Virus record (IMG/VR): IMGVR_UViG_3300006862_000008
Coordinates: 1-23,996 of that record
DNA length: 23,996 nucleotides
DNA from: a virus
Reading direction: 5' to 3' (one strand)
Shown: piece by piece, positions 5,492 to 15,296 of the stretch
Position numbering within the stretch: position 1 is the stretch's first letter
Layout: each line of letters starts with the position of its first letter
The notes under the pieces: model-generated
Seen by the model: the letters and a program-made list of their open reading frames with translations, nothing else
Told to the model about the DNA's origin: nothing
Databases searched by the model: none
Position numbers and translations under genes: made by a program

Positions 5492-7024
5492 TTATAATGC
5501 AATAGAAACAGCTAAAGCAAAACCTTTTGTTGCAAAAGTGCTTGTATCAGTAGCCTCTACATTTAACCAAGCAGAACCTGTATAATATTTCAATACACTA
5601 GATGTTGTGTTAAAGTAAAGATCACCAGCATTTAAAGGATCACCATCATTATCTACTGAAGGATCATTTGCTTTAGCACCTAAATATGTATCATCAAAAC
5701 TATCTGTTGCGGCTAGAGCTGCATCTCTTGCACTGTTTGCCGCATTAGCTGCGTTACTAGCAGTGTTAGCAAAGTTACTAGAATTATTAGCAAAGTTACT
5801 TGAGTTAGCTGCATGGTTACTAGATGTATTAGCAAAGTTACTAGAATTAGCAGAATGATTAGATGAATTACTTGCATGATTGCTAGAAGCATTGGCAAAG
5901 TTTGAGCTGTTTGCCGCATGATTTGAACTGTTGTTTGCGAAGTTAGATGAATTGGCAGAATGATTACTAGAAGCATTTGCACTATTAGAACTATTGTTAG
6001 CAAAGTTGCTAGAATTTGATGCGTGGTTTGCTGATGTGTTAGCACTATTGCTAGAATTGTTTGCAAAATTACTTGAGTTACTAGAATGATTTGATGCTGA
6101 GTTTGCACTGTTACTAGAATTGTTTGCAAAGTTAGAAGCATTGCTAGCAGAATTTGCGGCAGCATTAGCATTAGCACTTACATCAGCTAAATAAGTTGAA
6201 GCTGTATTAGCAGAATTAGAAGCATTGTTTGCAAAATTACTAGAATTTGATGCATGATTAGCAGATGCGTTAGCAAAATTAGATGAGTTGTTAGAAAAAT
6301 TAGAACTGTTAGATGCAGAGTTCGCAGCTGCATTAGCTGAGTTTGTAGCAGATTGTGCATCAACAATTAAATCCCATTTAGCTACATCAGCATTAGAACT
6401 GATTGGAGTTGTACCTGTAGATGTGTGAGTTGTATTACAAAGATATACGTTATTGTTAGAACCATCTTTTACAATATCTCTGGCATTGTATGTAACTCCA
6501 GCACTCCATGAACCTCTGTTAGTTCCAAGCTCTTGTGTAACTGATAATTCGCCATTAGTATCAAATGCTAGAATTTTATTAGCACGATCTGTAGCACCTA
6601 CAGTAAACTCAGTAGATGTCATTGTATTTGTTTTAGATAATTTTAAAGATCTTGTTACTTCTTCTTGCAATTGTTGAATTGCCATTGTTGCTCTGTCTAA
6701 ACCTTCTTCATGAGATTCAGCAGGGAATGGATCGTTAGCGATATAATCTATTGATTGTGTTTGTGGAATGTTACGTCTTAATACAACTGTCTGAGTTGAT
6801 GTTGGAATATTACCAGCTGTGAATATAACTGATCCACCACCAGCGTTACCTGCACCTGTTACAGTATAGTGAGTTGTAATAGTCTTAGTTGTTTCAGTTC
6901 CATTAGCTGAACGTATAATTACTTGAATATCTGAGTCTTGGAATATCTTAAATGTATATGAAAACGTAGTTGTAGAATTATCACCTGCGTAACTATTCTT
7001 AACTGTAGTTGAAGATATTGTCAT
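5492..7024 (-). CDS. T7-like tail fibre with long heptad-repeat shaft
   Basis: The 510-aa protein has four parts. Residues 1-135 match the N-terminal attachment domain of T7 gp17-type fibres (NSYAGDNSTTTFSYTFKIFQ ... VVLRRNIPQTQSIDYIANDP ... HEEGLDRATMAIQQLQEE). Residues 170-218 resemble a carbohydrate-binding-module fold (GSWSAGVTYNARDIV ... VYLCNTTHTS ... WDLI). Residues 224-432 are a shaft of about 30 seven-residue repeats of type SSNFANN. The C-terminus (DDTYLGAKANDP ... GDLYFNTTSSVLKYYTGSAW) is a common marine phage fibre module. It sits directly after the ejection-protein genes, as gp17 does in T7. The protein should trimerise and tether to the nozzle; the separate tip proteins downstream may attach to it. 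Confidence 0.85.
   Translation of the reverse strand: MTISSTTVKNSYAGDNSTTTFSYTFKIFQDSDIQVIIRSANGTETTKTITTHYTVTGAGNAGGGSVIFTAGNIPTSTQTVVLRRNIPQTQSIDYIANDPFPAESHEEGLDRATMAIQQLQEEVTRSLKLSKTNTMTSTEFTVGATDRANKILAFDTNGELSVTQELGTNRGSWSAGVTYNARDIVKDGSNNNVYLCNTTHTSTGTTPISSNADVAKWDLIVDAQSATNSANAAANSASNSSNFSNNSSNFANASANHASNSSNFANNASNSANTASTYLADVSANANAAANSASNASNFANNSSNSANSASNHSSNSSNFANNSSNSANTSANHASNSSNFANNSSNSANASSNHSANSSNFANNSSNHAANSSNFANASSNHASNSSNHSANSSNFANTSSNHAANSSNFANNSSNFANTASNAANAANSARDAALAATDSFDDTYLGAKANDPSVDNDGDPLNAGDLYFNTTSSVLKYYTGSAWLNVEATDTSTFATKGFALAVSIAL
5729..6355 (-). repeat. 21-bp-period coding repeat (tail fibre shaft)
   Basis: This encodes residues 224-432 of the tail fibre. The protein period is 7 and units take forms such as SSNFANN, SSNHSAN, SANHASN and SSNSANT. 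Position 3 is nearly always Asn and position 5 Ala or Ser, with Phe, His or Ser at position 4. The DNA repeats are degenerate at third positions, so the array is selected as protein rather than freshly expanded. One interruption near residues 274-290 (ASTYLADVSANANAAA) breaks the pattern. Confidence 0.9.
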
Positions 7025-7062
7025 AAAGTTCCTTTATTATATTTTAATCACTATGTCTATTA

Positions 7063-10000
7063 TTATTCTAAACCTTTTGGTATTTGTTTTTCACCAGCTT
7101 TTAAAGGTGTAAGCATTTGATACTTATATCCTTGTGATTTCTCTATTTCTTTTCTAACTTCTGGATATTTCTGTAACATATTAGCATAAGCTAATTTTTT
7201 ATAACCTTCAAATATTCTTTTAACAATATACTCTTTACCACCATCAAATGTTTCATCACCTTCTTTAGCTGATTTATATTGTGATGTTTTAAATGTATTT
7301 TCTAATTTTTGTTTAAGTGTTGTGCCATCAAAATCCTTAGCTTTACCAACCTGTTCTAACCAATAATCATAAGCAGTTTGATCTCCTTTTTTAAATTCAG
7401 TTAAATCAACTTTAAACTTTTTAGTTTCTGGTGCTGATAGTGTTAATTTAAGTCTTGCAACTTCATAAGATACTGGATCTTGTTTAACATCTGATGATTT
7501 TCCAACCATTGTTGGTCCCATAAACCAAAAAGAGAAAGAAGCTACGCCATCTGGATTTATAACTAATCCTGTTGGTTTCTTTTCAATAGGTTCGCCAGTT
7601 AATATATCTCTTTTTGTTTCTAAGTAACCTTTAGCAAAAGGAGTCTTAGCAATAACCTGATCTATAAATGATCTTGTTTCTAGTGCTTCTTTATCTGGAT
7701 CTAATATTCCTGGTATTCCTTGTGATCTAAATGATACAAAAGGAATAATATTACCTACAACTCCACCAAAGAATTGAGAAATGTTTTTAGGGGTAGGTTC
7801 AGCTAAAACTTCAAACACATCTGATAATCCTCTTAAATAAGTTTTATTAGTTACATTTTTAAATACTGTTAAAAATGCAGAACCAAATATATCTGATTTA
7901 TCTTCATCATTAATGTTTGCTATATTTTCTTTTAAATCTGCCATAATACCTAAAACATAAAAACGAGGATCCATTCTGTTGTATTGAACATAAGTTACTG
8001 TTCCATCTGAATTTTGTCTTGCAAATGAATAAGGTTGCCATCCAAGAGATAACCATTGTTTTTTAATATCAAAGTTTGCTGGACCATTACCTGTAAGTTT
8101 AGGTAATCTCATACCATCTTTAGTTTCAACATATTCTAATGCAACATCTAGTGCATACATTGTTCCAGCGAATCCTAGAGCTTGTCTTCCTAAAACTTCT
8201 GCTCTTGCACGTCTATCTCCACTATTCCATAACTCTTGATTTTGTTTTGTTAAAGCACCAAAACCTGGAACACGATTACTAAAATGCCTCCATAAGTTAG
8301 TTGGAGTTCTAATAAATGGCATAATAAATCTAAACTCAGGAGATTGTCTTAAAAAGTTTTCAATCTTAGATCCCCAGTTTAAATAAGAACCATTAGTTAA
8401 TGAATTAGTAAATGTAGATTCTCTAGCATATTGTAATGCTTTTTCATTAATAGGATTATTTTTAATATTTGCTAATCCATTTTCATCAAATCCTTCTTTT
8501 AAAATTCTTTCAATATTCTTTTTACCTTCTTTAGATGTAATATCTAAACCAAGTTCCATTGTATTTTCTAAAGCATTAGAAAGTAATCTTCCTCTGTAAT
8601 TAACTTGTTTTAAAAATTCATCACTTGTAATTAATAATCTTGATGGAAGTTCAACAACTCTACCAATCCAATCTACTGCAGTTCCAACTCTTCCATTAAA
8701 TCCTAAATTAGCTGCACTGATTGGTCTTACTGTTTTACCATTAACAATTTGTAAATTATCTTGAGTTCTAGCAAGTGGATCAAGAACAGCATCTCCTTGT
8801 CTTAGTGCTATACCTACAGCTTTCCAAGTATCTTTGAATGATGTTACCATTCCACGATACTGAGCAAATCCTAATTGAATTGATTTTTTATCTCTTGCAA
8901 TAGCACCACCAATAACTTGTTCCATTGGTCTAATTAGTGCTTCATATAATCCACTTTTTAAGTTTACTGCTTGTGTAAATACACCAGATAGTAATGAGTT
9001 AATATAAGCAGAGTTAAATACTTCTATTGCTTTTTGATATTTAGTTTTACCAGCATTTTGAATAACCTCATCTAAAGAACCTTTGCTAAATTTCTTAGCA
9101 AGAATAATAGGATTAGAATTATATAATCTTACAAATTGAGCTGCTTTTTCTGCGTCAATAACTTTACCACCTACTGCACCAACTTGTACTCTACCAGCTT
9201 GAGTTACTCTTGCTGCACCTCTTATTTGTTCTTTTAATGAATAAGTTACATTTTGAATTAGATTTGCATAATTAGCAATTTCTTGTCTAGCTTCTTTAGT
9301 CCAAAGTTTTTCATTTTCACCAAACTGAGCTATATATTTAATAGATGTATCTTGTAAATTTCTAGCAATTTCTTGCAATACCATTTTAGATGCTAACATT
9401 CTAACTGTTCCTTGTTTAGCAGCTTCAGTTTGTTTTGGTAATGCTCTTAATATTTCATCTTTATTTCTTGCTAATGTTTTTGCAAGTTCTTCTGCAACGT
9501 CATTTCTTAACACGTCATTTTCTAAAAAGTTTTTAGTAGCATCATCAAATTGATCTGCAACATCATCTATTGTTTTAAGAACATGCTCAGCATTTCTAAA
9601 TGATTTAGTATTTAATATTTTTTTAATAAAAGATTCTGAATCTGTTTTTGCAGTCTTTTCACCAATTTTAAATTCTTTTGTAAGCTCATCTACATTAATT
9701 GCATTATTACCATCAACGATTGCTTTTTTAACAACAGGTGATGTTTTGTTACCAGCCTGTACTTCTTTTATTGCCTCACCAGCTTCTTTATAAATAGCAT
9801 TCTTTTCATCAAAATTTTGTGTGGCTTTAGCTTTTTTAAATGCTTTAATACCAAACAGAACTCCTTCTGCAACACCTCCAACAATCATACCCTCTAAAAC
9901 ATTTTTTAATCTTCCTTCCATTTCTGTATCTTCTACATCTGTAGCAAGATATTGAGTAACAGCATTGTTTAATACTGGTGAATCAAACTCAACTAACATA

Positions 10001-10662
10001 TCAGATAATCTTCCTTCGTTAGGATCAAACACAGTAAGATCTGCAACAGCTCCTGCAGCCATACCTCTTAATGCTGTAACTCCAAAACCACCAACTAATC
10101 CTGCTCCTTTAAGAAATTTGTTTGGTGTATAAAACCCAGTAACAAATCTTGAAACTCCTTCAGTAATATTACCAGCTAATGTTTTTGGTTTATAAAATAA
10201 TGGTAACTGTCTTTCTTCTGAATATCTTTTTTCTTTCCATCTTGTTGGTGAAACATATTGTGGAATAAAATCTTTGAATGATAATTTTCCATCTTTATCA
10301 CCAAATTCAATACCACCTAAAGATACAATATTTTCATCTAAGAAATCTCCTTGTTCTTCAACAGCATTAACAACTCCTTGTGGAATTGATAAAGTCATAT
10401 CCCCCACAGTACGCCAAAAACCAAAATCATCTTCCTTTGGATCTTTAACTAAACCAGATTGCTTAGGTTGTATTTTTTCATAATTTCTTTTTTCTTCATT
10501 AAAAAAATTTAATAAATTAGGATCTACAGGTTGAGGTTTGCCAGTAGGCTTAGGTTCTGGTGCCACTGTTTCTGTAACAGGAACAGGTGGTGTGTTTATA
10601 TTTTTATTAGGAGTATCTGGTGTAGAGAAAAACTCCTGCAAAGCTGGATCAATAGTAGGCAT
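7063..10662 (-). CDS. Large internal virion / DNA-ejection protein (T7 gp16 position)
   Basis: The 1199-aa protein has the size and position of T7 gp16 (1318 aa). It begins with a Pro-rich linker holding two short repeats, IDPALQEFF (4-12) and VDPNLLNFF (46-54). Glycine/alanine-rich, membrane-active-looking stretches follow near 185-275 (GLVGGFGVTALRGMAAGAV; EGMIVGGVAEGVLFGI). The middle is charged and helical, and a segment near residue 550 onward (NSLLSGVFTQAVNLKSGLYE ... RPMEQVIGG) is typical of ejection proteins of marine podoviruses. I do not see a clear lytic transglycosylase motif such as T7 gp16 carries. It probably travels in the capsid core and helps form the channel through which DNA enters the cell. 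Confidence 0.7.
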   Translation of the reverse strand: MPTIDPALQEFFSTPDTPNKNINTPPVPVTETVAPEPKPTGKPQPVDPNLLNFFNEEKRNYEKIQPKQSGLVKDPKEDDFGFWRTVGDMTLSIPQGVVNAVEEQGDFLDENIVSLGGIEFGDKDGKLSFKDFIPQYVSPTRWKEKRYSEERQLPLFYKPKTLAGNITEGVSRFVTGFYTPNKFLKGAGLVGGFGVTALRGMAAGAVADLTVFDPNEGRLSDMLVEFDSPVLNNAVTQYLATDVEDTEMEGRLKNVLEGMIVGGVAEGVLFGIKAFKKAKATQNFDEKNAIYKEAGEAIKEVQAGNKTSPVVKKAIVDGNNAINVDELTKEFKIGEKTAKTDSESFIKKILNTKSFRNAEHVLKTIDDVADQFDDATKNFLENDVLRNDVAEELAKTLARNKDEILRALPKQTEAAKQGTVRMLASKMVLQEIARNLQDTSIKYIAQFGENEKLWTKEARQEIANYANLIQNVTYSLKEQIRGAARVTQAGRVQVGAVGGKVIDAEKAAQFVRLYNSNPIILAKKFSKGSLDEVIQNAGKTKYQKAIEVFNSAYINSLLSGVFTQAVNLKSGLYEALIRPMEQVIGGAIARDKKSIQLGFAQYRGMVTSFKDTWKAVGIALRQGDAVLDPLARTQDNLQIVNGKTVRPISAANLGFNGRVGTAVDWIGRVVELPSRLLITSDEFLKQVNYRGRLLSNALENTMELGLDITSKEGKKNIERILKEGFDENGLANIKNNPINEKALQYARESTFTNSLTNGSYLNWGSKIENFLRQSPEFRFIMPFIRTPTNLWRHFSNRVPGFGALTKQNQELWNSGDRRARAEVLGRQALGFAGTMYALDVALEYVETKDGMRLPKLTGNGPANFDIKKQWLSLGWQPYSFARQNSDGTVTYVQYNRMDPRFYVLGIMADLKENIANINDEDKSDIFGSAFLTVFKNVTNKTYLRGLSDVFEVLAEPTPKNISQFFGGVVGNIIPFVSFRSQGIPGILDPDKEALETRSFIDQVIAKTPFAKGYLETKRDILTGEPIEKKPTGLVINPDGVASFSFWFMGPTMVGKSSDVKQDPVSYEVARLKLTLSAPETKKFKVDLTEFKKGDQTAYDYWLEQVGKAKDFDGTTLKQKLENTFKTSQYKSAKEGDETFDGGKEYIVKRIFEGYKKLAYANMLQKYPEVRKEIEKSQGYKYQMLTPLKAGEKQIPKGLE

Positions 10663-12081
10663 TTATTCCTTCTGTCTTGATTGAATAACTTTTTGATATT
10701 CTTTTAAAAAACCATTAACATCTGGATTACCATTTTTATCTTTATATCCATTTAATTTAGCTAATGTTTTTAACTGATTAGGTTGAGTAGGATCTAAATT
10801 ATAAGATGTAATAAGATCAGCAATCTGTTGTTTTTCTCTTACAATATTAAATTTGTTTTTCTGTAAATCAAATGTTGTAATGTTTGCAATATCTGCATCT
10901 CTATATTTATCAATTAATAAAGTTGATAATTCTTTTGCATATAATTTTTTCTCTAATACAGAAGCAGAAGGATTAGCAGCTAAGAATTGATTAAGTCTTT
11001 GATCATATTCAAAACCAGATTCTGTTGCTAAAGTTTTATTTCTTTGACCAGATAAATCTGGAACAATGGCATTATAAAATGTTTTTTGTAATATATCTTT
11101 TTGAGCAACACTATATTCATTAACCTCTGTTCCTCTAACAACTTTAGTTCTAATTTCATCATGTGCTATAGATTCTGATAATAAATTTTGTTTAAAATCA
11201 CTCCAATCGCTTTGTTGTTTTCCTGTTAATACTTTTTTACCATTAGCTCTTTGTAATGTTTCAAATTCATTTGCTATCTGTATTGCTCTATCGTAATCAG
11301 AATTAGGATCTCCTTTAACTGCAATCTTAGAAATCTTTTCTTTATAAGTAATAAATAATGCTTTTGATAATTCATCATCTTTAACAAATCTTGTAGCACC
11401 AAATGCTTCATCCATCTTAGCAAAGTTTTCTTTAGCATTTGTAGTTCCAATAACTGAATCTAAATCTAATAAAAACAAATCACGTTCAACAGCATTTCTT
11501 TTATTAATTTCATCTATTGGAGATAATTGCATAGACTTAACAAAGTCAGTTGCATTGTCTAACATTTGTGTTTTAACTTGTGCTTTAATAATAGGATTGT
11601 CTTTATAAGTTTGATACTTAGCAGCTAAAGTATTTTGTTCAGTATTGTAAGTATTTGTGCTTTCAGTTTCTAATGCTTTGAATGATTGTTTTTTAATATT
11701 GTAAATGTAATCACCATACTCAAGATCTAAATTTTGTTTTATTCTTTCTCTTACGCCAAGATTAGAAATATTAGATAATTTTTGTTTTGTTAATTGTTCC
11801 CATTTATTAGAAAAATTTTGAATAGCATTTGTTTCATTAAAATTATTTTCTTCTTGTTTTAAAAATTTATCTGCTTCGCCTTTTATAATAAAAGTTTCTT
11901 TTTTAGCTTCAACTTTTTCTGTTAAATCTTGTTGAGCAACATAATAATCACTTAATTTTTGCATTGCTGGAATCAATTGAGCAATGGGTCCACCAGTTAA
12001 AGGTGCTTGGTATTGAGTTTTAATATCAGCAACATCTGAAGTAATTCTTGTCTGTGCTGTAAATGTAGGTATTTTTGGCAT
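10663..12081 (-). CDS. Internal virion protein, coiled-coil rich (T7 gp15 position)
   Basis: The 472-aa protein is almost entirely charged helix (for example LTEKVEAKKETFIIKGEADK), with no signal peptide or membrane span. It begins MPKIPTFTAQTRITSDVADI and ends QKVIQSRQKE. It lies between the gp14-like and gp16-like genes and abuts the next gene (its stop ends at 10663, the next ATG is at 10662). By size and position it corresponds to T7 gp15, the middle ejection/core protein. The identification rests on gene order more than motif. Confidence 0.6.
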   Translation of the reverse strand: MPKIPTFTAQTRITSDVADIKTQYQAPLTGGPIAQLIPAMQKLSDYYVAQQDLTEKVEAKKETFIIKGEADKFLKQEENNFNETNAIQNFSNKWEQLTKQKLSNISNLGVRERIKQNLDLEYGDYIYNIKKQSFKALETESTNTYNTEQNTLAAKYQTYKDNPIIKAQVKTQMLDNATDFVKSMQLSPIDEINKRNAVERDLFLLDLDSVIGTTNAKENFAKMDEAFGATRFVKDDELSKALFITYKEKISKIAVKGDPNSDYDRAIQIANEFETLQRANGKKVLTGKQQSDWSDFKQNLLSESIAHDEIRTKVVRGTEVNEYSVAQKDILQKTFYNAIVPDLSGQRNKTLATESGFEYDQRLNQFLAANPSASVLEKKLYAKELSTLLIDKYRDADIANITTFDLQKNKFNIVREKQQIADLITSYNLDPTQPNQLKTLAKLNGYKDKNGNPDVNGFLKEYQKVIQSRQKE

Positions 12082-12084
12082 AGT

Positions 12085-12573
12085 TTAAGCGAATGGGTTA
12101 GGTACACTTCCTAGTAATGTTTGACCAGGTTTTGATTGACCAAAAGAAAAAGCGGCACTAGCTAATGTTCCTAAAGCTGCTGCTCTACCTTGTTGTCTAG
12201 CAACTCCACCTTGTATTCTCGCAAAGTTAGCTTCATTAAATTTAGATTGTTGTGCTATTTTAGAATTGTAAGTAATTGTGTTTCTTTCTAATTGTGCTTG
12301 TGTATCATTATTATGTAATATTCTTAATCCAGATCCAGATAAATCTGCACCAGATGTTAAAATTCTAGTTTTAGTTTGTCCCTGAAGTTGTGAAAATTTT
12401 TGATCAAATCTTTGTAAATCAACTTCATTTTGTTTTTCTATTTGTGCTGCTTCTTGTTCAGCTATCTGTGCATTTCTATTATAAACTTGTTGATTATATT
12501 TTCCAGCTGCACTTTGATTTTTAGCTTGAACTACTTGAAAGCCTAATTGTACAAAAGGTATTGCCTGTGCCAT
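12085..12573 (-). CDS. Small internal virion protein (T7 gp14-like)
   Basis: The 162-aa protein starts MAQAIPFVQLGFQVVQAKNQ, continues with an Ala/Gln/Asn-rich helix (NRNAQIAEQEAAQIEKQNE), then a conserved-looking turn LTSGADLSGSGLRIL, and ends in a small-residue hydrophobic stretch (AAALGTLASAAFSFG) and VPNPFA. This is the plan of gp14-like proteins, which form the outer-membrane part of the ejection channel in T7-like phages. Its ATG overlaps the stop of the preceding gene by one base (TAATG), indicating coupled translation. Confidence 0.65.
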   Translation of the reverse strand: MAQAIPFVQLGFQVVQAKNQSAAGKYNQQVYNRNAQIAEQEAAQIEKQNEVDLQRFDQKFSQLQGQTKTRILTSGADLSGSGLRILHNNDTQAQLERNTITYNSKIAQQSKFNEANFARIQGGVARQQGRAAALGTLASAAFSFGQSKPGQTLLGSVPNPFA

Positions 12574-13040
12574 TAGTAAATCCTCGCAAATCTATAATGA
12601 TCGCTACCATCAAATCCGTAGTGCTTCATTAATCCTTCATTAGTAAATCCTAACCATTTAGCAAATCTAATTCCAATTCCAAAGTCTGCACGAACTGCAG
12701 TTTGTAATCTTTTAATATTATTTGTTTTAGCTAAATGATCTAAATTTTGTTTAACTGCTTTCGCAATTGTTATTGGATGATTCCATACATCATTTTTACC
12801 AAGAAACCAACCCTCAGCTACATTACCCCATACTCTTTTCATACCAGCTGATGCAATAACTTCATTATTAATTAATCCTGTAAATGCTAAACCATCTTGT
12901 TCTAAACTCATACATTCAACATTATTATCTTTTTTAATAAACTCAGCATCTCTTTGAGTAAGCATGTGGTTCATTTGGGATTCCATGATTATTTTACCAT
13001 GATCTGAAATATAAGGAATTATAATTAATCTATTAGTCAT
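12573..13040 (-). CDS. gp13-like internal virion protein with GNAT-type fold
   Basis: The 155-aa protein has features of the T7 gp13/DUF2833 family: an N-terminal helix pair, a strand-turn-strand GLAFTGLINNEVIASAGMKR, a VAEGWFLG segment, an ITIAKAVKQNLDHLAKTNNI helix, then RADFGIGIRFAKWLGFTNEG and a final YRFARIY. That series is an acetyltransferase-like (GNAT) fold in which the acetyl-CoA loop is poorly conserved, so an enzymatic role is doubtful. It lies between the nozzle gene, which it overlaps by 8 nt, and the gp14-like gene, exactly as in T7. Confidence 0.7.
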   Translation of the reverse strand: MTNRLIIIPYISDHGKIIMESQMNHMLTQRDAEFIKKDNNVECMSLEQDGLAFTGLINNEVIASAGMKRVWGNVAEGWFLGKNDVWNHPITIAKAVKQNLDHLAKTNNIKRLQTAVRADFGIGIRFAKWLGFTNEGLMKHYGFDGSDHYRFARIY

Positions 13041-15291
13041 TTGTTATTAATTCTGGGTATAACGATAAAATTGTTAAAGGTAAAGGTTGAGTTTGACGTA
13101 CATATATAAAACCATCAGTTTCATAGTTGCCTCTAAACTCTACTTCTTTATCACCTGTAAATACTGGTATAGCTTGATCCATAGGATTAGCAGAAGATCT
13201 AAATGGTATAGCTTCCATATTGTTTAAATCTGGACCAACTTCAACACCAATAGATTCATATAATCTAATAGAGATATTAAATATTCTTTTTGTTTTAGCT
13301 TGAGATGTACCATTTTGAGCTCCAGCATCTAATCTCATAGTTTGTAATAGTGATGTATATTTTAATCCAACTTTAACTTTAGTAGATGATCTTGCTAAAG
13401 TAATAGATCCACCAGATACAGTTCTGTCTGGATGTGTTGCACCATTTGCAAGAACAGATACAACTTGTCCCTCAAGATGATCTAATCCTGTAATTGTAGT
13501 AGTTGCAGATCCAGAGTAAGCAAGTTGTGAATCTAAGAAATTAAATTCTGTATTATCTGTTTCATTAAAATCAAATTGATTGATGTATTCAACATAACGT
13601 CTTGTTACACCATTGATTGTTCTTTTGATAACAACCCATGTTTGATATTCTTTATCATCTGTTGGAATAGTAGCTATAGATTCGCATACTGCAATACCAT
13701 TTCCAAATGCACCACCAAATATATGTTGATGCCAAGCAACAACTTGTTGTTCTCTTTGATAAGTTAAACCAACTAATCTTCCATCTGATCTAACACACCA
13801 AATAACTTGATTAGGTTCTTGTTGATAAGACATAGAGTTAATTCCAGATTCTGAAATATGTTCAGCAAGAATAGTCATGTCAGGAGCAACATAACCATCA
13901 ACATCAAAGTTATAAGCTAGTTCTCTAATCTTTCTTTTAGCACGTTGCAAAAACAGAGTTACGTTACCTACTGGTATAGCATCTATATTTGCACAACCAT
14001 GGTTAGATTGTTTTTTAATAAGAATGTTTGTTGGAGTTACAGGATCATCTGTACCACCACCTGATACTGAAAATTCTCCACCTACTGTGCCAACGATTAG
14101 TGTTCGTGTTGCAGATAAAAATCTAATTGCATTAACTTGGTTAGAAGCGATTGTATAAATGATTGCATCATCATCAGCTACTGTACCATGATAATTATCA
14201 TCCATGTTTTCATAATCACCTGATTTAGAAAAGAATAAAGTTTGTGGTTGATGTTCAGTTCCTGCAAATACTAATCTTTGTTCATAGAAAGTTACGCAAG
14301 AAGGATAACCTGTATATTCTGACCACGCACCTAAAGCCCAGTCAGTATCTGCAGTGGTCTTACCTAAATCTTTAATAACAGTTCCAACAACTACTGTTGT
14401 AGATGTAATAGATGTAATTTCAAAATGACCAGTATTAAAATGAACTATTCTTCCAATATCAGCAGATGTAAAACCATTACCATCATTAATACCAGTAACT
14501 GCTGAGAATGTTGCTGTAACAGTATCACCAACGTTTTTATGTGATGGTGTCATTGTTGTTGTTGTAATATTATGATCTAAGAATGGTCCATTAGAAAAAT
14601 CAACATCTGTAATAGTCCAAGAGGTATGACCAGTTCTTGATAATTTTCTTGGTGGAAAATCAGGATGACAAATGTACATAACGTCAGCTGATTGAGCAAA
14701 TTTTAAATCTGGTAGATCTGCAGTTTCGTAAGTTGTTGTTAATGTATAAACTCTATTTGCAACTCCACCTGATGTATAAGCAGTGTAAGAAGATGTATTA
14801 ACATTGTTGCCATCTATATCTTGTAATTGAAATGTATTTGTTGCAACACTTGCAACTTTAAATCTTTTACCATTTACTTGTGTCATTCCCACAACACCAG
14901 AAATAACAACTGTATCTCCATTAGCAAAACCATGCGATGAAGATGTAACAACACCAGGGTTAGCTTGTGTAATTCCTGTTATAGTTTTACTTGATTCTAA
15001 TATTGCACCATTATCTTTATAGAAACGAATATATAAATTTCCAAATTCTAAAATGTAAGTTTGTGTTGTTGAAAATTCAAAAGGAATTAATCTTGTAAAT
15101 GCAGATGATGTTTTAACTTCTGCTACAAATGTTGTGCCTGGTCTTCTAGCTGCAGATCCATGAGGATAAACAACCATGTTTTGTAATGTCTTACAACCAG
15201 ATGCGTATTTAGTTAGATCATTTCTACCATCTAAACGTGGTGATAATTCTCCACCTGTAAAGTTTGTTAATTGAACAGCAACTCTAGCCAT
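13033..15291 (-). CDS. Tail tubular protein B / nozzle (T7 gp12-like)
   Basis: The 752-aa protein opens with TNFTGGELSPRLDGRNDLTK and LQNMVVYPHGSAARRPGT, the hallmark of gp12-like nozzle proteins. Residues about 103-181 (GITQANPGVVTSSSHGFANG DTVVISGV..., FKVASVATNTFQLQDIDG) form an FCCH-type beta insertion often seen in these nozzles. The propeller-like middle holds SCVTFYEQRLVFAGTEHQPQ and FSKSGDYENM, also typical. The protein forms the hexameric tip of the short tail and the binding platform for fibres. It lies directly after tail tubular A and has T7 gp12-like size (794 aa in T7). Confidence 0.9.
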   Translation of the reverse strand: MARVAVQLTNFTGGELSPRLDGRNDLTKYASGCKTLQNMVVYPHGSAARRPGTTFVAEVKTSSAFTRLIPFEFSTTQTYILEFGNLYIRFYKDNGAILESSKTITGITQANPGVVTSSSHGFANGDTVVISGVVGMTQVNGKRFKVASVATNTFQLQDIDGNNVNTSSYTAYTSGGVANRVYTLTTTYETADLPDLKFAQSADVMYICHPDFPPRKLSRTGHTSWTITDVDFSNGPFLDHNITTTTMTPSHKNVGDTVTATFSAVTGINDGNGFTSADIGRIVHFNTGHFEITSITSTTVVVGTVIKDLGKTTADTDWALGAWSEYTGYPSCVTFYEQRLVFAGTEHQPQTLFFSKSGDYENMDDNYHGTVADDDAIIYTIASNQVNAIRFLSATRTLIVGTVGGEFSVSGGGTDDPVTPTNILIKKQSNHGCANIDAIPVGNVTLFLQRAKRKIRELAYNFDVDGYVAPDMTILAEHISESGINSMSYQQEPNQVIWCVRSDGRLVGLTYQREQQVVAWHQHIFGGAFGNGIAVCESIATIPTDDKEYQTWVVIKRTINGVTRRYVEYINQFDFNETDNTEFNFLDSQLAYSGSATTTITGLDHLEGQVVSVLANGATHPDRTVSGGSITLARSSTKVKVGLKYTSLLQTMRLDAGAQNGTSQAKTKRIFNISIRLYESIGVEVGPDLNNMEAIPFRSSANPMDQAIPVFTGDKEVEFRGNYETDGFIYVRQTQPLPLTILSLYPELITND

Positions 15292-15296
15292 GGTTT

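Noticed and set aside
5713-6177. A 154-codon open frame, rich in Leu/Met/Thr/Gln, inside the tail fibre gene on the same strand
   Set aside because: It is the shifted reading of the 21-bp heptad repeat; a repeat without stops in one frame tends to stay open in another. No ribosome-binding site or sensible composition.
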